DNA from: Congeria kusceri
Taxonomy: Eukaryota; Mollusca; Bivalvia; Myida; Dreissenidae
DNA: 64,000 nt
Assembly: GCA_027627225.1 (NCBI GenBank)
Contig: CM051034.1
Span: 6,920,058-6,984,057, forward strand
Direction of reading: 5' to 3'
Every line of letters begins with the position of its first letter. Within the stretch, counting starts at the first letter, position 1. Of the stretch, positions 35,940 through 50,240 are shown one piece after another. Under the pieces are notes generated by a model that saw nothing but the letters and a program-made list of their open reading frames with translations, was not told the origin of the DNA and did not search any database. The position numbers and the translations under genes are program-made.

Positions 35940-37426
35940 AACCCAGACTTCTTTAGCAGTCACACGCCGGCGCTCTCTCGGACTATAAACCAGCGCATCC
36001 AAGAGTGGATGGAGTCACCGACGATCGACCTATACCATGAGTGCCGGCGGCTGTTCGTCAACCTGGCAGCCAAGTTTCTTATCAACATTGACATCAGCGA
36101 CTCGGCGGTGGCGGAACTGGCCGAGCAGCTCCAGGTCTTTACAAACAACGTATTCTGTCTGCCCTGGAACATCCCGGGCTTCGGCTTTTATAAGGTAAAT
36201 GAGGGACGACAGTAGATATACATGACATGTAGATTAATGCTTCAAAAGTTTGCATTTTCACTGCTTTCCAGTGTTACAAAAATATTCATATGTAAATATA
36301 TTGCACTGGTAATCGTTAAGAGTTGCTTTGTGTAAGCCTATACAAAGTCATAAATTAAATGTAAGATTAATGTATGTCCTTAGTCTCGGTGATCATGGAA
36401 TTGACATTTCTTTACACTCAAAATGTAACAATATGAAATGACTTTCATGGTTTCTGATTTTGGAATTATTTTTGCTTGAAGGCAACAAAAGCCAAAGAGC
36501 GCATGCGTGAAATCATTGCATCATCTTTGAAGCTATCCGCAAACAATAACAAAAATGACCAGGAATTCTCGTCCGTTCTACAAGGCCTCTGCTCAACCTC
36601 AGGTGATGATGATGTCACCAAAAACGTCATCTTGCTGGATTCCATTATCGACCTCCTTTTTTCCGGCGCGGAGACTGTGACCTCAGCCGGATTTTCATTG
36701 GCTTATCAGCTTTCCAGACACGATGACGTCATCCAGAAATTGAGATGCGAAATTGGGTCACTCGACCTCATGGACACGGATGACGTCATTTACGCACGTG
36801 ACATACAGCCGATGAAATACGTCGATGCGGTTGTCAAGGAGACGCTTAGAGTGCTGCCACCTGTCGGCGGGGCGTTCCGGACGGCCCTAGAAAAATTTGA
36901 AGTCGATGTAAGTTTTAGACCTCCTGTATCCGGTATATGCTGTAATATGCAATAATACATCTTCTTATAAAATAGTTCTGTTTTTTTCTCTCATACGTAT
37001 CAAGATTCAATTTTAAGACAATACTTCTTTTTCTCGTCATTAGAAACAGTCTTTGAAAAACACTCGTTTTATTGAATTGCTGCTAAAATAAGCTCGCCAT
37101 CTCGTTTCCAGGGTTACACGATTCCGAAGGGCTGGTCCGTGTCATTCGGTATCCGGGAAACGCACAACCGTGACGCAGCGATTCATGACCCCATGGCCTT
37201 CAACCCTGACCAATGGCTGAACAATACTGACTCATTCGCGTACCTGCCGTTTGGGGGCGGGGCCAGAGTGTGCCCGGGTCAAGCGTATGCAAAAATGATT
37301 CTGAAACTGTTCACTGTAGAGTTCGCGCGCTCGTGTTCAGTGAACATAGTTCAGGACAGCGACTTGTCTTACTGGCCCACCCCTAGACCTTCCGGTCAGA
37401 TGCTTGTGAGCATCCGGAAGTGCTAA
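35940..37426 (+). CDS. CYP26-like P450 3' exons, copy 5
   Basis: Exons 35940-36194, 36482-36907, 37112-37426. Peptide identical to copy 2. Its unit keeps two of the three copy 3/4 markers ('ccttgcttgtg', 'gtttttgtattttt') and has a private change near 35039 ('tatttttgtaatag' for 'tattttagtaatag'). Confidence 0.85.
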
Positions 37427-40212
37427 TCAGGTTCGCACATGCTCATGAGTGTCCGGAAGTACTGACGCGGACTTCTGGCTAGGTGCTCGTGAGTCTCCGG
37501 AAATGCTGACGAGAACTTCCGGTCAGGTACCGAGTCGCCGGTTGTGCTGACGAGACAGCGTGTGAAATGTGTGAAAAGCAACACTGTGATATAACCACCT
37601 CGGTTCCCAAGTTTATAACTTGTGTATAATTATTATCGGACATATACTGACATATTAAGGTCTCATAGTTAAAAAATAAAAGATCTAAAATATAGAAATT
37701 GATCAAGAAATCAAAGCGGTCAACAATACTTATATTACTTCAACAGAATTGGCCTACACATTATGGCAAGACAAGATTAATACTACGTTTTAAAATGTGT
37801 AAATTCTTCAAGATTACTGTTAATTTTTAACTGATTTTAACTGATTTTTAACTAATATCTTAAATTATAATAAGTCTTTTTCTACTGATTTTCTGACCTA
37901 ATATAACGGGATTTACCCAAATTTTAAACCAAAGATAACTTTAAATTTAAGCACAGAGGCTTTAGCAATCTGTGAACGTGAATACCGACATAATACGTGC
38001 TCCCATTTCATACTTTCATTGTATATTTTCTTCATCATTGTTTGCATTCCATGATTACGTCATAATTCGTTTGTGTACATATAGAACTATTGTTGTTGTT
38101 TTGTTCAACAAATCATTCATACAACGTGTGTTTTATCACACTGTGCGATTTTTCATGTTTTTTTTCAGGACCGTATGACGGTTAAACGTTTTTCTGTATA
38201 TAATACATCATTATAAGACATACTAATTAATACATACATATTTATTCATGTATTTTCTACTAAAAACGATGTACATCCCGGTGTGTTATTTTCCATGCAG
38301 AGACAAAATAGTTTGTATGTAAAACGTCAATTTGTACTTCATGTGCGTTTCGGTAAGTAATTTAAATGCGTCCGTATATTGAATTTCAATGCACATAACT
38401 TGAATAAGTGCATTTTGCACTCATGTGAGGTATTATTATAAATTATAATAGTGTATAGACTGTGACTGTCTCAAGTACAGTTAACAGTATATTTGCTTAA
38501 GGTACATAAACTTGTATAGATTTGTCTCAAATCCATAACATTTGGTGTGACTAAAAGTACATAAACTGTAACTAAAAGTGAACTTTTAGTACTGTTCTTG
38601 TTTGAAGAACATTGACTGTAGTTGTTTACAAATCCTTGGTTGTGAAAAGTTGACAAAATTGTCAAAAATGTAAAATTATTAGTGTTATATGTATTATGTA
38701 CGTGAATTCGATGTGCCATTTTCATATTAAAGATGTATTAAAAATGACTATTTTTGTCATTGAATAAAGATTGTAAATGAACATTGCATTGTTTTATTTG
38801 GTATCTTTGATATTCCTATAACAATAAGCGTATCGTCAAAAAATGAGAATTACTCTATGGAGTATACATTTTAGAGGTCTACACATATATTTATTCAAAG
38901 ACATTTGAACACAAAGTACGCGCGCACTAAAAAGTTCAGACCGACTGCTTCTATATTACAGACATACGCTGGTATATATCAAGGCCGGGATTAACAAAGC
39001 TCCTTAGAAAAATCTTGACTTAAAGGGGATATATACGATTTTAATATCAACATGTCATTTTTTTCATATTTTGAACAACACAAATGAGAGGACGAATATG
39101 ATCGAGCAAAGTTAAAATAAAACAAGAGATGTTTGTAAAACATGTATGCCACCCGACTTGCAGCCAAGTTGTGAATATGTGCAATTGTTAAGAATTTTTT
39201 TTAATATGCAATCCCAAGCGAGGTCTCGATATATGGTATCTAAGTATGAAGTTTCATTAAAATATCTCGATGCGTTCTCAAGTTATTGAGCAGAAACCGT
39301 TTTTCTATTTTAGTAATAGTGACCTTGACCTTGATCCCACCCACCTCATATGAAATCCCAAGAGAGGTCTCAATATAAGGTATCTATGTATAAAGTGTCA
39401 TTAATATATCTCGATGCGTTCTCAAAATATTGAGCGGAAACCGTTTTTGTATTTTTAGCAACGGTGACCTTGACCTTTGACCTGTTGACCTCAAAATTTA
39501 TAGGCGTCTTCATTTCCTCCCAAGTAACCAGCATACCAACTTTCATGATCGTAGGTCAAAGCATTCTCTTGATATCGTGCGGAAACGAAATGGTCTACGG
39601 ACAGACCGACCATCCGACCGACCGACCAACGGACGGACAGGTGCAAAGCAATATACCCCCCACTTCTTCGAAGGGGGGCATAATAAAAATACAGAGTTAT
39701 ATGTACCAATAAATCATGTGGTTTTTAATGAACTTCGTTATAACGACAAATTTATTCCTAGAGATACGCCAATACCGACACCATTATCGTATTTGTGGCA
39801 GAAACAAAAAACGTGTCCAAGTGTCGTATGAACAATCTGCACAGAATGTAGGTCAACACGCAACAAATATCGGGGATTTCCCAATATTGGTCAAGTCTAA
39901 TGTACATGAATGAGTTTTCGACTGGAAGACAAAAAGTATTTTAACGGTGTAAAGCTCTAATTTCGAGGATTTTCGAATATCAGTTCTTCTGAACTTTTAT
40001 TATAATTTGTTATTCATCACCGTTTTATCGGTTTAATTTTACTTGCATATGTTTCTATAAAAATTTGATGAGTCCATTTAACTGGCGGAAACAGAAGCCC
40101 GTATAAATGCCCAAGCAATACACAATTTCATGTGACCTTCAATGATATTTGGGAATCCCATGCTAGTATTCGAGCGGCGATACCATGTTAACAATAACAA
40201 TATTGATTTCAG

Positions 40213-41699
40213 AACCCAGACTTCTTTAGCAGTCACACGCCGGCGCTCTCTCGGACTATAAACCAGCGCATCCAAGAGTGGATGGAGTCACCGACGATCG
40301 ACCTATACCATGAGTGCCGGCGGCTGTTCGTCAACCTGGCAGCCAAGTTTCTTATCAACATTGACATCAGCGACTCGGCGGTGGCGGAACTGGCCGAGCA
40401 GCTCCAGGTCTTTACAAACAACGTATTCTGTCTGCCCTGGAACATCCCGGGCTTCGGCTTTTATAAGGTAAATGAGGGACGACAGTAGATATACATGACA
40501 TGTAGATTAATGCTTCAAAAGTTTGCATTTTCACTGCTTTCCAGTGTTACAAAAATATTCATATGTAAATATATTGCACTGGTAATCGTTAAGAGTTGCT
40601 TTGTGTAAGCCTATACAAAGTCATAAATTAAATGTAAGATTAATGTATGTCCTTAGTCTCGGTGATCATGGAATTGACATTTCTTTACACTCAAAATGTA
40701 ACAATATGAAATGACTTTCATGGTTTCTGATTTTGGAATTATTTTTGCTTGAAGGCAACAAAAGCCAAAGAGCGCATGCGTGAAATCATTGCATCATCTT
40801 TGAAGCTATCCGCAAACAATAACAAAAATGACCAGGAATTCTCGTCCGTTCTACAAGGCCTCTGCTCAACCTCAGGTGATGATGATGTCACCAAAAACGT
40901 CATCTTGCTGGATTCCATTATCGACCTCCTTTTTTCCGGCGCGGAGACTGTGACCTCAGCCGGATTTTCATTGGCTTATCAGCTTTCCAGACACGATGAC
41001 GTCATCCAGAAATTGAGATGCGAAATTGGGTCACTCGACCTCATGGACACGGATGACGTCATTTACGCACGTGACATACAGCCGATGAAATACGTCGATG
41101 CGGTTGTCAAGGAGACGCTTAGAGTGCTGCCACCTGTCGGCGGGGCGTTCCGGACGGCCCTAGAAAAATTTGAAGTCGATGTAAGTTTTAGACCTCCTGT
41201 ATCCGGTATATGCTGTAATATGCAATAATACATCTTCTTATAAAATAGTTCTGTTTTTTTCTCTCATACGTATCAAGATTCAATTTTAAGACAATACTTC
41301 TTTTTCTCGTCATTAGAAACAGTCTTTGAAAAACACTCGTTTTATTGAATTGCTGCTAAAATAAGCTCGCCATCTCGTTTCCAGGGTTACACGATTCCGA
41401 AGGGCTGGTCCGTGTCATTCGGTATCCGGGAAACGCACAACCGTGACGCAGCGATTCATGACCCCATGGCCTTCAACCCTGACCAATGGCTGAACAATAC
41501 TGACTCATTCGCGTACCTGCCGTTTGGGGGCGGGGCCAGAGTGTGCCCGGGTCAAGCGTATGCAAAAATGATTCTGAAACTGTTCACTGTAGAGTTCGCG
41601 CGCTCGTGTTCAGTGAACATAGTTCAGGACAGCGACTTGTCTTACTGGCCCACCCCTAGACCTTCCGGTCAGATGCTTGTGAGCATCCGGAAGTGCTAA
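40213..41699 (+). CDS. CYP26-like P450 3' exons, copy 6
   Basis: Exons 40213-40467, 40755-41180, 41385-41699. Peptide identical to copy 2. Only one marker of the copy 3-5 group ('gtttttgtattttt', about 39447) remains, making this the outer edge of that variant block. Confidence 0.85.
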
Positions 41700-44480
41700 T
41701 CAGGTTCGCACATGCTCATGAGTGTCCGGAAGTACTGACGCGGACTTCTGGCTAGGTGCTCGTGAGTCTCCGGAAATGCTGACGAGAACTTCCGGTCAGG
41801 TACCGAGTCGCCGGTTGTGCTGACGAGACAGCGTGTGAAATGTGTGAAAAGCAACACTGTGATATAACCACCTCGGTTCCCAAGTTTATAACTTGTGTAT
41901 AATTATTATCGGACATATACTGACATATTAAGGTCTCATAGTTAAAAAATAAAAGATCTAAAATATAGAAATTGATCAAGAAATCAAAGCGGTCAACAAT
42001 ACTTATATTACTTCAACAGAATTGGCCTACACATTATGGCAAGACAAGATTAATACTACGTTTTAAAATGTGTAAATTCTTCAAGATTACTGTTAATTTG
42101 TAACTGATTTTAACTGATTTTTAACTAATATCTTAAATTATAATAAGTCTTTTTCTACTGATTTTCTGACCTAATATAACGGGATTTACCCAAATTTTAA
42201 ACCAAAGATAACTTTAAATTTAAGCACAGAGGCTTTAGCAATCTGTGAACGTGAATACCGACATAATACGTGCTCCCATTTCATACTTTCATTGTATATT
42301 TTCTTCATCATTGTTTGCATTCCATGATTACGTCATAATTCGTTTGTGTACATATAGAACTATTGTTGTTGTTTTGTTCAACAAATCATTCATACAACGT
42401 GTGTTTTATCACACTGTGCGATTTTTCATGTTTTTTTTCAGGACCGTATGACGGTTAAACGTTTTTCTGTATATAATACATCATTATAAGACATACTAAT
42501 TAATACATACATATTTATTCATGTATTTTCTACTAAAAACGATGTACATCCCGGTGTGTTATTTTCCATGCAGAGACAAAATAGTTTGTATGTAAAACGT
42601 CAATTTGTACTTCATGTGCGTTTCGGTAAGTAATTTAAATGCGTCCGTATATTGAATTTCAATGCACATAACTTGAATAAGTGCATTTTGCACTCATGTG
42701 AGGTATTATTATAAATTATAATAGTGTATAGACTGTGACTGTCTCAAGTACAGTTAACAGTATATTTGCTTAAGGTACATAAACTTGTATAGATTTGTCT
42801 CAAATCCATAACATTTGGTGTGACTAAAAGTACATAAACTGTAACTAAAAGTGAACTTTTAGTACTGTTCTTGTTTGAAGAACATTGACTGTAGTTGTTT
42901 ACAAATCCTTGGTTGTGAAAAGTTGACAAAATTGTCAAAAATGTAAAATTATTAGTGTTATATGTATTATGTACGTGAATGTGCCATTTTCATATTAAAG
43001 ATGTATTAAAAATGACTATTTTTGTCATTGAATAAAGATTGTAAATGAACATTGCATTGTTTTATTTGGTATCTTTGATATTCCTATAACAATAAGCGTA
43101 TCGTCAAAAAATGAGAATTACTCTATGGAGTATACATTTTAGAGGTCTACACATATATTTATTCAAAGACATTTGAACACAAAGTACGCGCGCACTAAAA
43201 AGTTCAGACCGACTGCTTCTATATTACAGACATACGCTGGTATATATCAAGGCCGGGATTAACAAAGCTCCTTAGAAAAATCTTGACTTAAAGGGGATAT
43301 ATACGATTTTAATATCAACATGTCATTTTTTTCATATTTTGAACAACACAAATGAGAGGACGAATATGATCGAGCAAAGTTAAAATAAAACAAGAGATGT
43401 TTGTAAAACATGTATGCCACCCGACTTGCAGCCAAGTTGTGAATATGTGCAATTGTTAAGAATTTTTTTTAATATGCAATCCCAAGCGAGGTCTCGATAT
43501 ATGGTATCTAAGTATGAAGTTTCATTAAAATATCTCGATGCGTTCTCAAGTTATTGAGCAGAAACCGTTTTTCTATTTTAGTAATAGTGACCTTGACCTT
43601 GATCCCACCCACCTCATATGAAATCCCAAGAGAGGTCTCAATATAAGGTATCTATGTATAAAGTGTCATTAATATATCTCGATGCGTTCTCAAAATATTG
43701 AGCGGAAACCGTTTTTCTATTTTTAGCAACGGTGACCTTGACCTTTGACCTGTTGACCTCAAAATTTATAGGCGTCTTCATTTCCTCCCAAGTAACCAGC
43801 ATACCAACTTTCATGATCGTAGGTCAAAGCATTCTCTTGATATCGTGCGGAAACGAAATGGTCTACGGACAGACCGACCATCCGACCGACCGACCAACGG
43901 ACGGACAGGTGCAAAGCAATATACCCCCCACTTCTTCGAAGGGGGGCATAATAAAAATACAGAGTTATATGTACCAATAAATCATGTGGTTTTTAATGAA
44001 CTTCGTTATAACGACAAATTTATTCCTAGAGATACGCCAATACCGACACCATTATCGTATTTGTGGCAGAAACAAAAAACGTGTCCAAGTGTCGTATGAA
44101 CAATCTGCACAGAATGTAGGTCAACACGCAACAAATATCGGGGATTTCCCAATATTGGTCAAGTCTAATGTACATGAATGAGTTTTCGACTGGAAGACAA
44201 AAAGTATTTTAACGGTGTAAAGCTCTAATTTCGAGGATTTTCGAATATCAGTTCTTCTGAACTTTTATTATAATTTGTTATTCATCACCGTTTTATCGGT
44301 TTAATTTTACTTGCATATGTTTCTATAAAAATTTGATGAGTCCATTTAACTGGCGGAAACAGAAGCCCGTATAAATGCCCAAGCAATACACAATTTCATG
44401 TGACCTTCAATGATATTTGGGAATCCCATGCTAGTATTCGAGCGGCGATACCATGTTAACAATAACAATATTGATTTCAG

Positions 44481-45967
44481 AACCCAGACTTCTTTAGCAG
44501 TCACACGCCGGCGCTCTCTCGGACTATAAACCAGCGCATCCAAGAGTGGATGGAGTCACCGACGATCGACCTATACCATGAGTGCCGGCGGCTGTTCGTC
44601 AACCTGGCAGCCAAGTTTCTTATCAACATTGACATCAGCGACTCGGCGGTGGCGGAACTGGCCGAGCAGCTCCAGGTCTTTACAAACAACGTATTCTGTC
44701 TGCCCTGGAACATCCCGGGCTTCGGCTTTTATAAGGTAAATGAGGGACGACAGTAGATATACATGACATGTAGATTAATGCTTCAAAAGTTTGCATTTTC
44801 ACTGCTTTCCAGTGTTACAAAAATATTCATATGTAAATATATTGCACTGGTAATCGTTAAGAGTTGCTTTGTGTAAGCCTATACAAAGTCATAAATTAAA
44901 TGTAAGATTAATGTATGTCCTTAGTCTCGGTGATCATGGAATTGACATTTCTTTACACTCAAAATGTAACAATATGAAATGACTTTCATGGTTTCTGATT
45001 TTGGAATTATTTTTGCTTGAAGGCAACAAAAGCCAAAGAGCGCATGCGTGAAATCATTGCATCATCTTTGAAGCTATCCGCAAACAATAACAAAAATGAC
45101 CAGGAATTCTCGTCCGTTCTACAAGGCCTCTGCTCAACCTCAGGTGATGATGATGTCACCAAAAACGTCATCTTGCTGGATTCCATTATCGACCTCCTTT
45201 TTTCCGGCGCGGAGACTGTGACCTCAGCCGGATTTTCATTGGCTTATCAGCTTTCCAGACACGATGACGTCATCCAGAAATTGAGATGCGAAATTGGGTC
45301 ACTCGACCTCATGGACACGGATGACGTCATTTACGCACGTGACATACAGCCGATGAAATACGTCGATGCGGTTGTCAAGGAGACGCTTAGAGTGCTGCCA
45401 CCTGTCGGCGGGGCGTTCCGGACGGCCCTAGAAAAATTTGAAGTCGATGTAAGTTTTAGACCTCCTGTATCCGGTATATGCTGTAATATGCAATAATACA
45501 TCTTCTTATAAAATAGTTCTGTTTTTTTCTCTCATACGTATCAAGATTCAATTTTAAGACAATACTTCTTTTTCTCGTCATTAGAAACAGTCTTTGAAAA
45601 ACACTCGTTTTATTGAATTGCTGCTAAAATAAGCTCGCCATCTCGTTTCCAGGGTTACACGATTCCGAAGGGCTGGTCCGTGTCATTCGGTATCCGGGAA
45701 ACGCACAACCGTGACGCAGCGATTCATGACCCCATGGCCTTCAACCCTGACCAATGGCTGAACAATACTGACTCATTCGCGTACCTGCCGTTTGGGGGCG
45801 GGGCCAGAGTGTGCCCGGGTCAAGCGTATGCAAAAATGATTCTGAAACTGTTCACTGTAGAGTTCGCGCGCTCGTGTTCAGTGAACATAGTTCAGGACAG
45901 CGACTTGTCTTACTGGCCCACCCCTAGACCTTCCGGTCAGATGCTTGTGAGCATCCGGAAGTGCTAA
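44481..45967 (+). CDS. CYP26-like P450 3' exons, copy 7
   Basis: Exons 44481-44735, 45023-45448, 45653-45967. Peptide identical to copy 2. The unit is 5 bp short because 'ttcga' is missing near 42980, and it has a private substitution near 42098 ('taatttgtaactg'). Confidence 0.85.
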
Positions 45968-48753
45968 TCAGGTTCGCACATGCTCATGAGTGTCCGGAAG
46001 TACTGACGCGGACTTCTGGCTAGGTGCTCGTGAGTCTCCGGAAATGCTGACGAGAACTTCCGGTCAGGTACCGAGTCGCCGGTTGTGCTGACGAGACAGC
46101 GTGTGAAATGTGTGAAAAGCAACACTGTGATATAACCACCTCGGTTCCCAAGTTTATAACTTGTGTATAATTATTATCGGACATATACTGACATATTAAG
46201 GTCTCATAGTTAAAAAATAAAAGATCTAAAATATAGAAATTGATCAAGAAATCAAAGCGGTCAACAATACTTATATTACTTCAACAGAATTGGCCTACAC
46301 ATTATGGCAAGACAAGATTAATACTACGTTTTAAAATGTGTAAATTCTTCAAGATTACTGTTAATTTTTAACTGATTTTAACTGATTTTTAACTAATATC
46401 TTAAATTATAATAAGTCTTTTTCTACTGATTTTCTGACCTAATATAACGGGATTTACCCAAATTTTAAACCAAAGATAACTTTAAATTTAAGCACAGAGG
46501 CTTTAGCAATCTGTGAACGTGAATACCGACATAATACGTGCTCCCATTTCATACTTTCATTGTATATTTTCTTCATCATTGTTTGCATTCCATGATTACG
46601 TCATAATTCGTTTGTGTACATATAGAACTATTGTTGTTGTTTTGTTCAACAAATCATTCATACAACGTGTGTTTTATCACACTGTGCGATTTTTCATGTT
46701 TTTTTTCAGGACCGTATGACGGTTAAACGTTTTTCTGTATATAATACATCATTATAAGACATACTAATTAATACATACATATTTATTCATGTATTTTCTA
46801 CTAAAAACGATGTACATCCCGGTGTGTTATTTTCCATGCAGAGACAAAATAGTTTGTATGTAAAACGTCAATTTGTACTTCATGTGCGTTTCGGTAAGTA
46901 ATTTAAATGCGTCCGTATATTGAATTTCAATGCACATAACTTGAATAAGTGCATTTTGCACTCATGTGAGGTATTATTATAAATTATAATAGTGTATAGA
47001 CTGTGACTGTCTCAAGTACAGTTAACAGTATATTTGCTTAAGGTACATAAACTTGTATAGATTTGTCTCAAATCCATAACATTTGGTGTGACTAAAAGTA
47101 CATAAACTGTAACTAAAAGTGAACTTTTAGTACTGTTCTTGTTTGAAGAACATTGACTGTAGTTGTTTACAAATCCTTGGTTGTGAAAAGTTGACAAAAT
47201 TGTCAAAAATGTAAAATTATTAGTGTTATATGTATTATGTACGTGAATTCGATGTGCCATTTTCATATTAAAGATGTATTAAAAATGACTATTTTTGTCA
47301 TTGAATAAAGATTGTAAATGAACATTGCATTGTTTTATTTGGTATCTTTGATATTCCTATAACAATAAGCGTATCGTCAAAAAATGAGAATTACTCTATG
47401 GAGTATACATTTTAGAGGTCTACACATATATTTATTCAAAGACATTTGAACACAAAGTACGCGCGCACTAAAAAGTTCAGACCGACTGCTTCTATATTAC
47501 AGACATACGCTGGTATATATCAAGGCCGGGATTAACAAAGCTCCTTAGAAAAATCTTGACTTAAAGGGGATATATACGATTTTAATATCAACATGTCATT
47601 TTTTTCATATTTTGAACAACACAAATGAGAGGACGAATATGATCGAGCAAAGTTAAAATAAAACAAGAGATGTTTGTAAAACATGTATGCCACCCGACTT
47701 GCAGCCAAGTTGTGAATATGTGCAATTGTTAAGAATTTTTTTTAATATGCAATCCCAAGCGAGGTCTCGATATATGGTATCTAAGTATGAAGTTTCATTA
47801 AAATATCTCGATGCGTTCTCAAGTTATTGAGCAGAAACCGTTTTTCTATTTTAGTAATAGTGACCTTGACCTTGATCCCACCCACCTCATATGAAATCCC
47901 AAGAGAGGTCTCAATATAAGGTATCTATGTATAAAGTGTCATTAATATATCTCGATGCGTTCTCAAAATATTGAGCGGAAACCGTTTTTCTATTTTTAGC
48001 AACGGTGACCTTGACCTTTGACCTGTTGACCTCAAAATTTATAGGCGTCTTCATTTCCTCCCAAGTAACCAGCATACCAACTTTCATGATCGTAGGTCAA
48101 AGCATTCTCTTGATATCGTGCGGAAACGAAATGGTCTACGGACAGACCGACCATCCGACCGACCGACCAACGGACGGACAGGTGCAAAGCAATATACCCC
48201 CCACTTCTTCGAAGGGGGGCATAATAAAAATACAGAGTTATATGTACCAATAAATCATGTGGTTTTTAATGAACTTCGTTATAACGACAAATTTATTCCT
48301 AGAGATACGCCAATACCGACACCATTATCGTATTTGTGGCAGAAACAAAAAACGTGTCCAAGTGTCGTATGAACAATCTGCACAGAATGTAGGTCAACAC
48401 GCAACAAATATCGGGGATTTCCCAATATTGGTCAAGTCTAATGTACATGAATGAGTTTTCGACTGGAAGACAAAAAGTATTTTAACGGTGTAAAGCTCTA
48501 ATTTCGAGGATTTTCGAATATCAGTTCTTCTGAACTTTTATTATAATTTGTTATTCATCACCGTTTTATCGGTTTAATTTTACTTGCATATGTTTCTATA
48601 AAAATTTGATGAGTCCATTTAACTGGCGGAAACAGAAGCCCGTATAAATGCCCAAGCAATACACAATTTCATGTGACCTTCAATGATATTTGGGAATCCC
48701 ATGCTAGTATTCGAGCGGCGATACCATGTTAACAATAACAATATTGATTTCAG

Positions 48754-50240
48754 AACCCAGACTTCTTTAGCAGTCACACGCCGGCGCTCTCTCGGACTAT
48801 AAACCAGCGCATCCAAGAGTGGATGGAGTCACCGACGATCGACCTATACCATGAGTGCCGGCGGCTGTTTGTCAACCTGGCAGCCAAGTTTCTTATCAAC
48901 ATTGACATCAGCGACTCGGCGGTGGCGGAACTGGCCGAGCAGCTCCAGGTCTTTACAAACAACGTATTCTGTCTGCCCTGGAACATCCCGGGCTTCGGCT
49001 TTTATAAGGTAAATGAGGGACGACAGTAGATATACATGACATGTAGATTAATGCTTCAAAAGTTTGCATTTTCACTGCTTTCCAGTGTTACAAAAATATT
49101 CATATGTAAATATATTGCACTGGTAATCGTTAAGAGTTGCTTTGTGTAAGCCTATACAAAGTCATAAATTAAATGTAAGATTAATGTATGTCCTTAGTCT
49201 CGGTGATCATGGAATTGACATTTCTTTACACTCAAAATGTAACAATATGAAATGACTTTCATGGTTTCTGATTTTGGAATTATTTTTGCTTGAAGGCAAC
49301 AAAAGCCAAAGAGCGCATGCGTGAAATCATTGCATCATCTTTGAAGCTATCCGCAAACAATAACAAAAATGACCAGGAATTCTCGTCCGTTCTACAAGGC
49401 CTCTGCTCAACCTCAGGTGATGATGATGTCACCAAAAACGTCATCTTGCTGGATTCCATTATCGACCTCCTTTTTTCCGGCGCGGAGACTGTGACCTCAG
49501 CCGGATTTTCATTGGCTTATCAGCTTTCCAGACACGATGACGTCATCCAGAAATTGAGATGCGAAATTGGGTCACTCGACCTCATGGACACGGATGACGT
49601 CATTTACGCACGTGACATACAGCCGATGAAATACGTCGATGCGGTTGTCAAGGAGACGCTTAGAGTGCTGCCACCTGTCGGCGGGGCGTTCCGGACGGCC
49701 CTAGAAAAATTTGAAGTCGATGTAAGTTTTAGACCTCCTGTATCCGGTATATGCTGTAATATGCAATAATACATCTTCTTATAAAATAGTTCTGTTTTTT
49801 TCTCTCATACGTATCAAGATTCAATTTTAAGACAATACTTCTTTTTCTCGTCATTAGAAACAGTCTTTGAAAAACACTCGTTTTATTGAATTGCTGCTAA
49901 AATAAGCTCGCCATCTCGTTTCCAGGGTTACACGATTCCGAAGGGCTGGTCCGTGTCATTCGGTATCCGGGAAACGCACAACCGTGACGCAGCGATTCAT
50001 GACCCCATGGCCTTCAACCCTGACCAATGGCTGAACAATACTGACTCATTCGCGTACCTGCCGTTTGGGGGCGGGGCCAGAGTGTGCCCGGGTCAAGCGT
50101 ATGCAAAAATGATTCTGAAACTGTTCACTGTAGAGTTCGCGCGCTCGTGTTCAGTGAACATAGTTCAGGACAGCGACTTGTCTTACTGGCCCACCCCTAG
50201 ACCTTCCGGTCAGATGCTTGTGAGCATCCGGAAGTGCTAA
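48754..50240 (+). CDS. CYP26-like P450 3' exons, copy 8
   Basis: Exons 48754-49008, 49296-49721, 49926-50240. Peptide identical to copy 2. Exon 1 has a synonymous TTC-to-TTT Phe codon at about 48870, shared only with copy 10. Confidence 0.85.
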
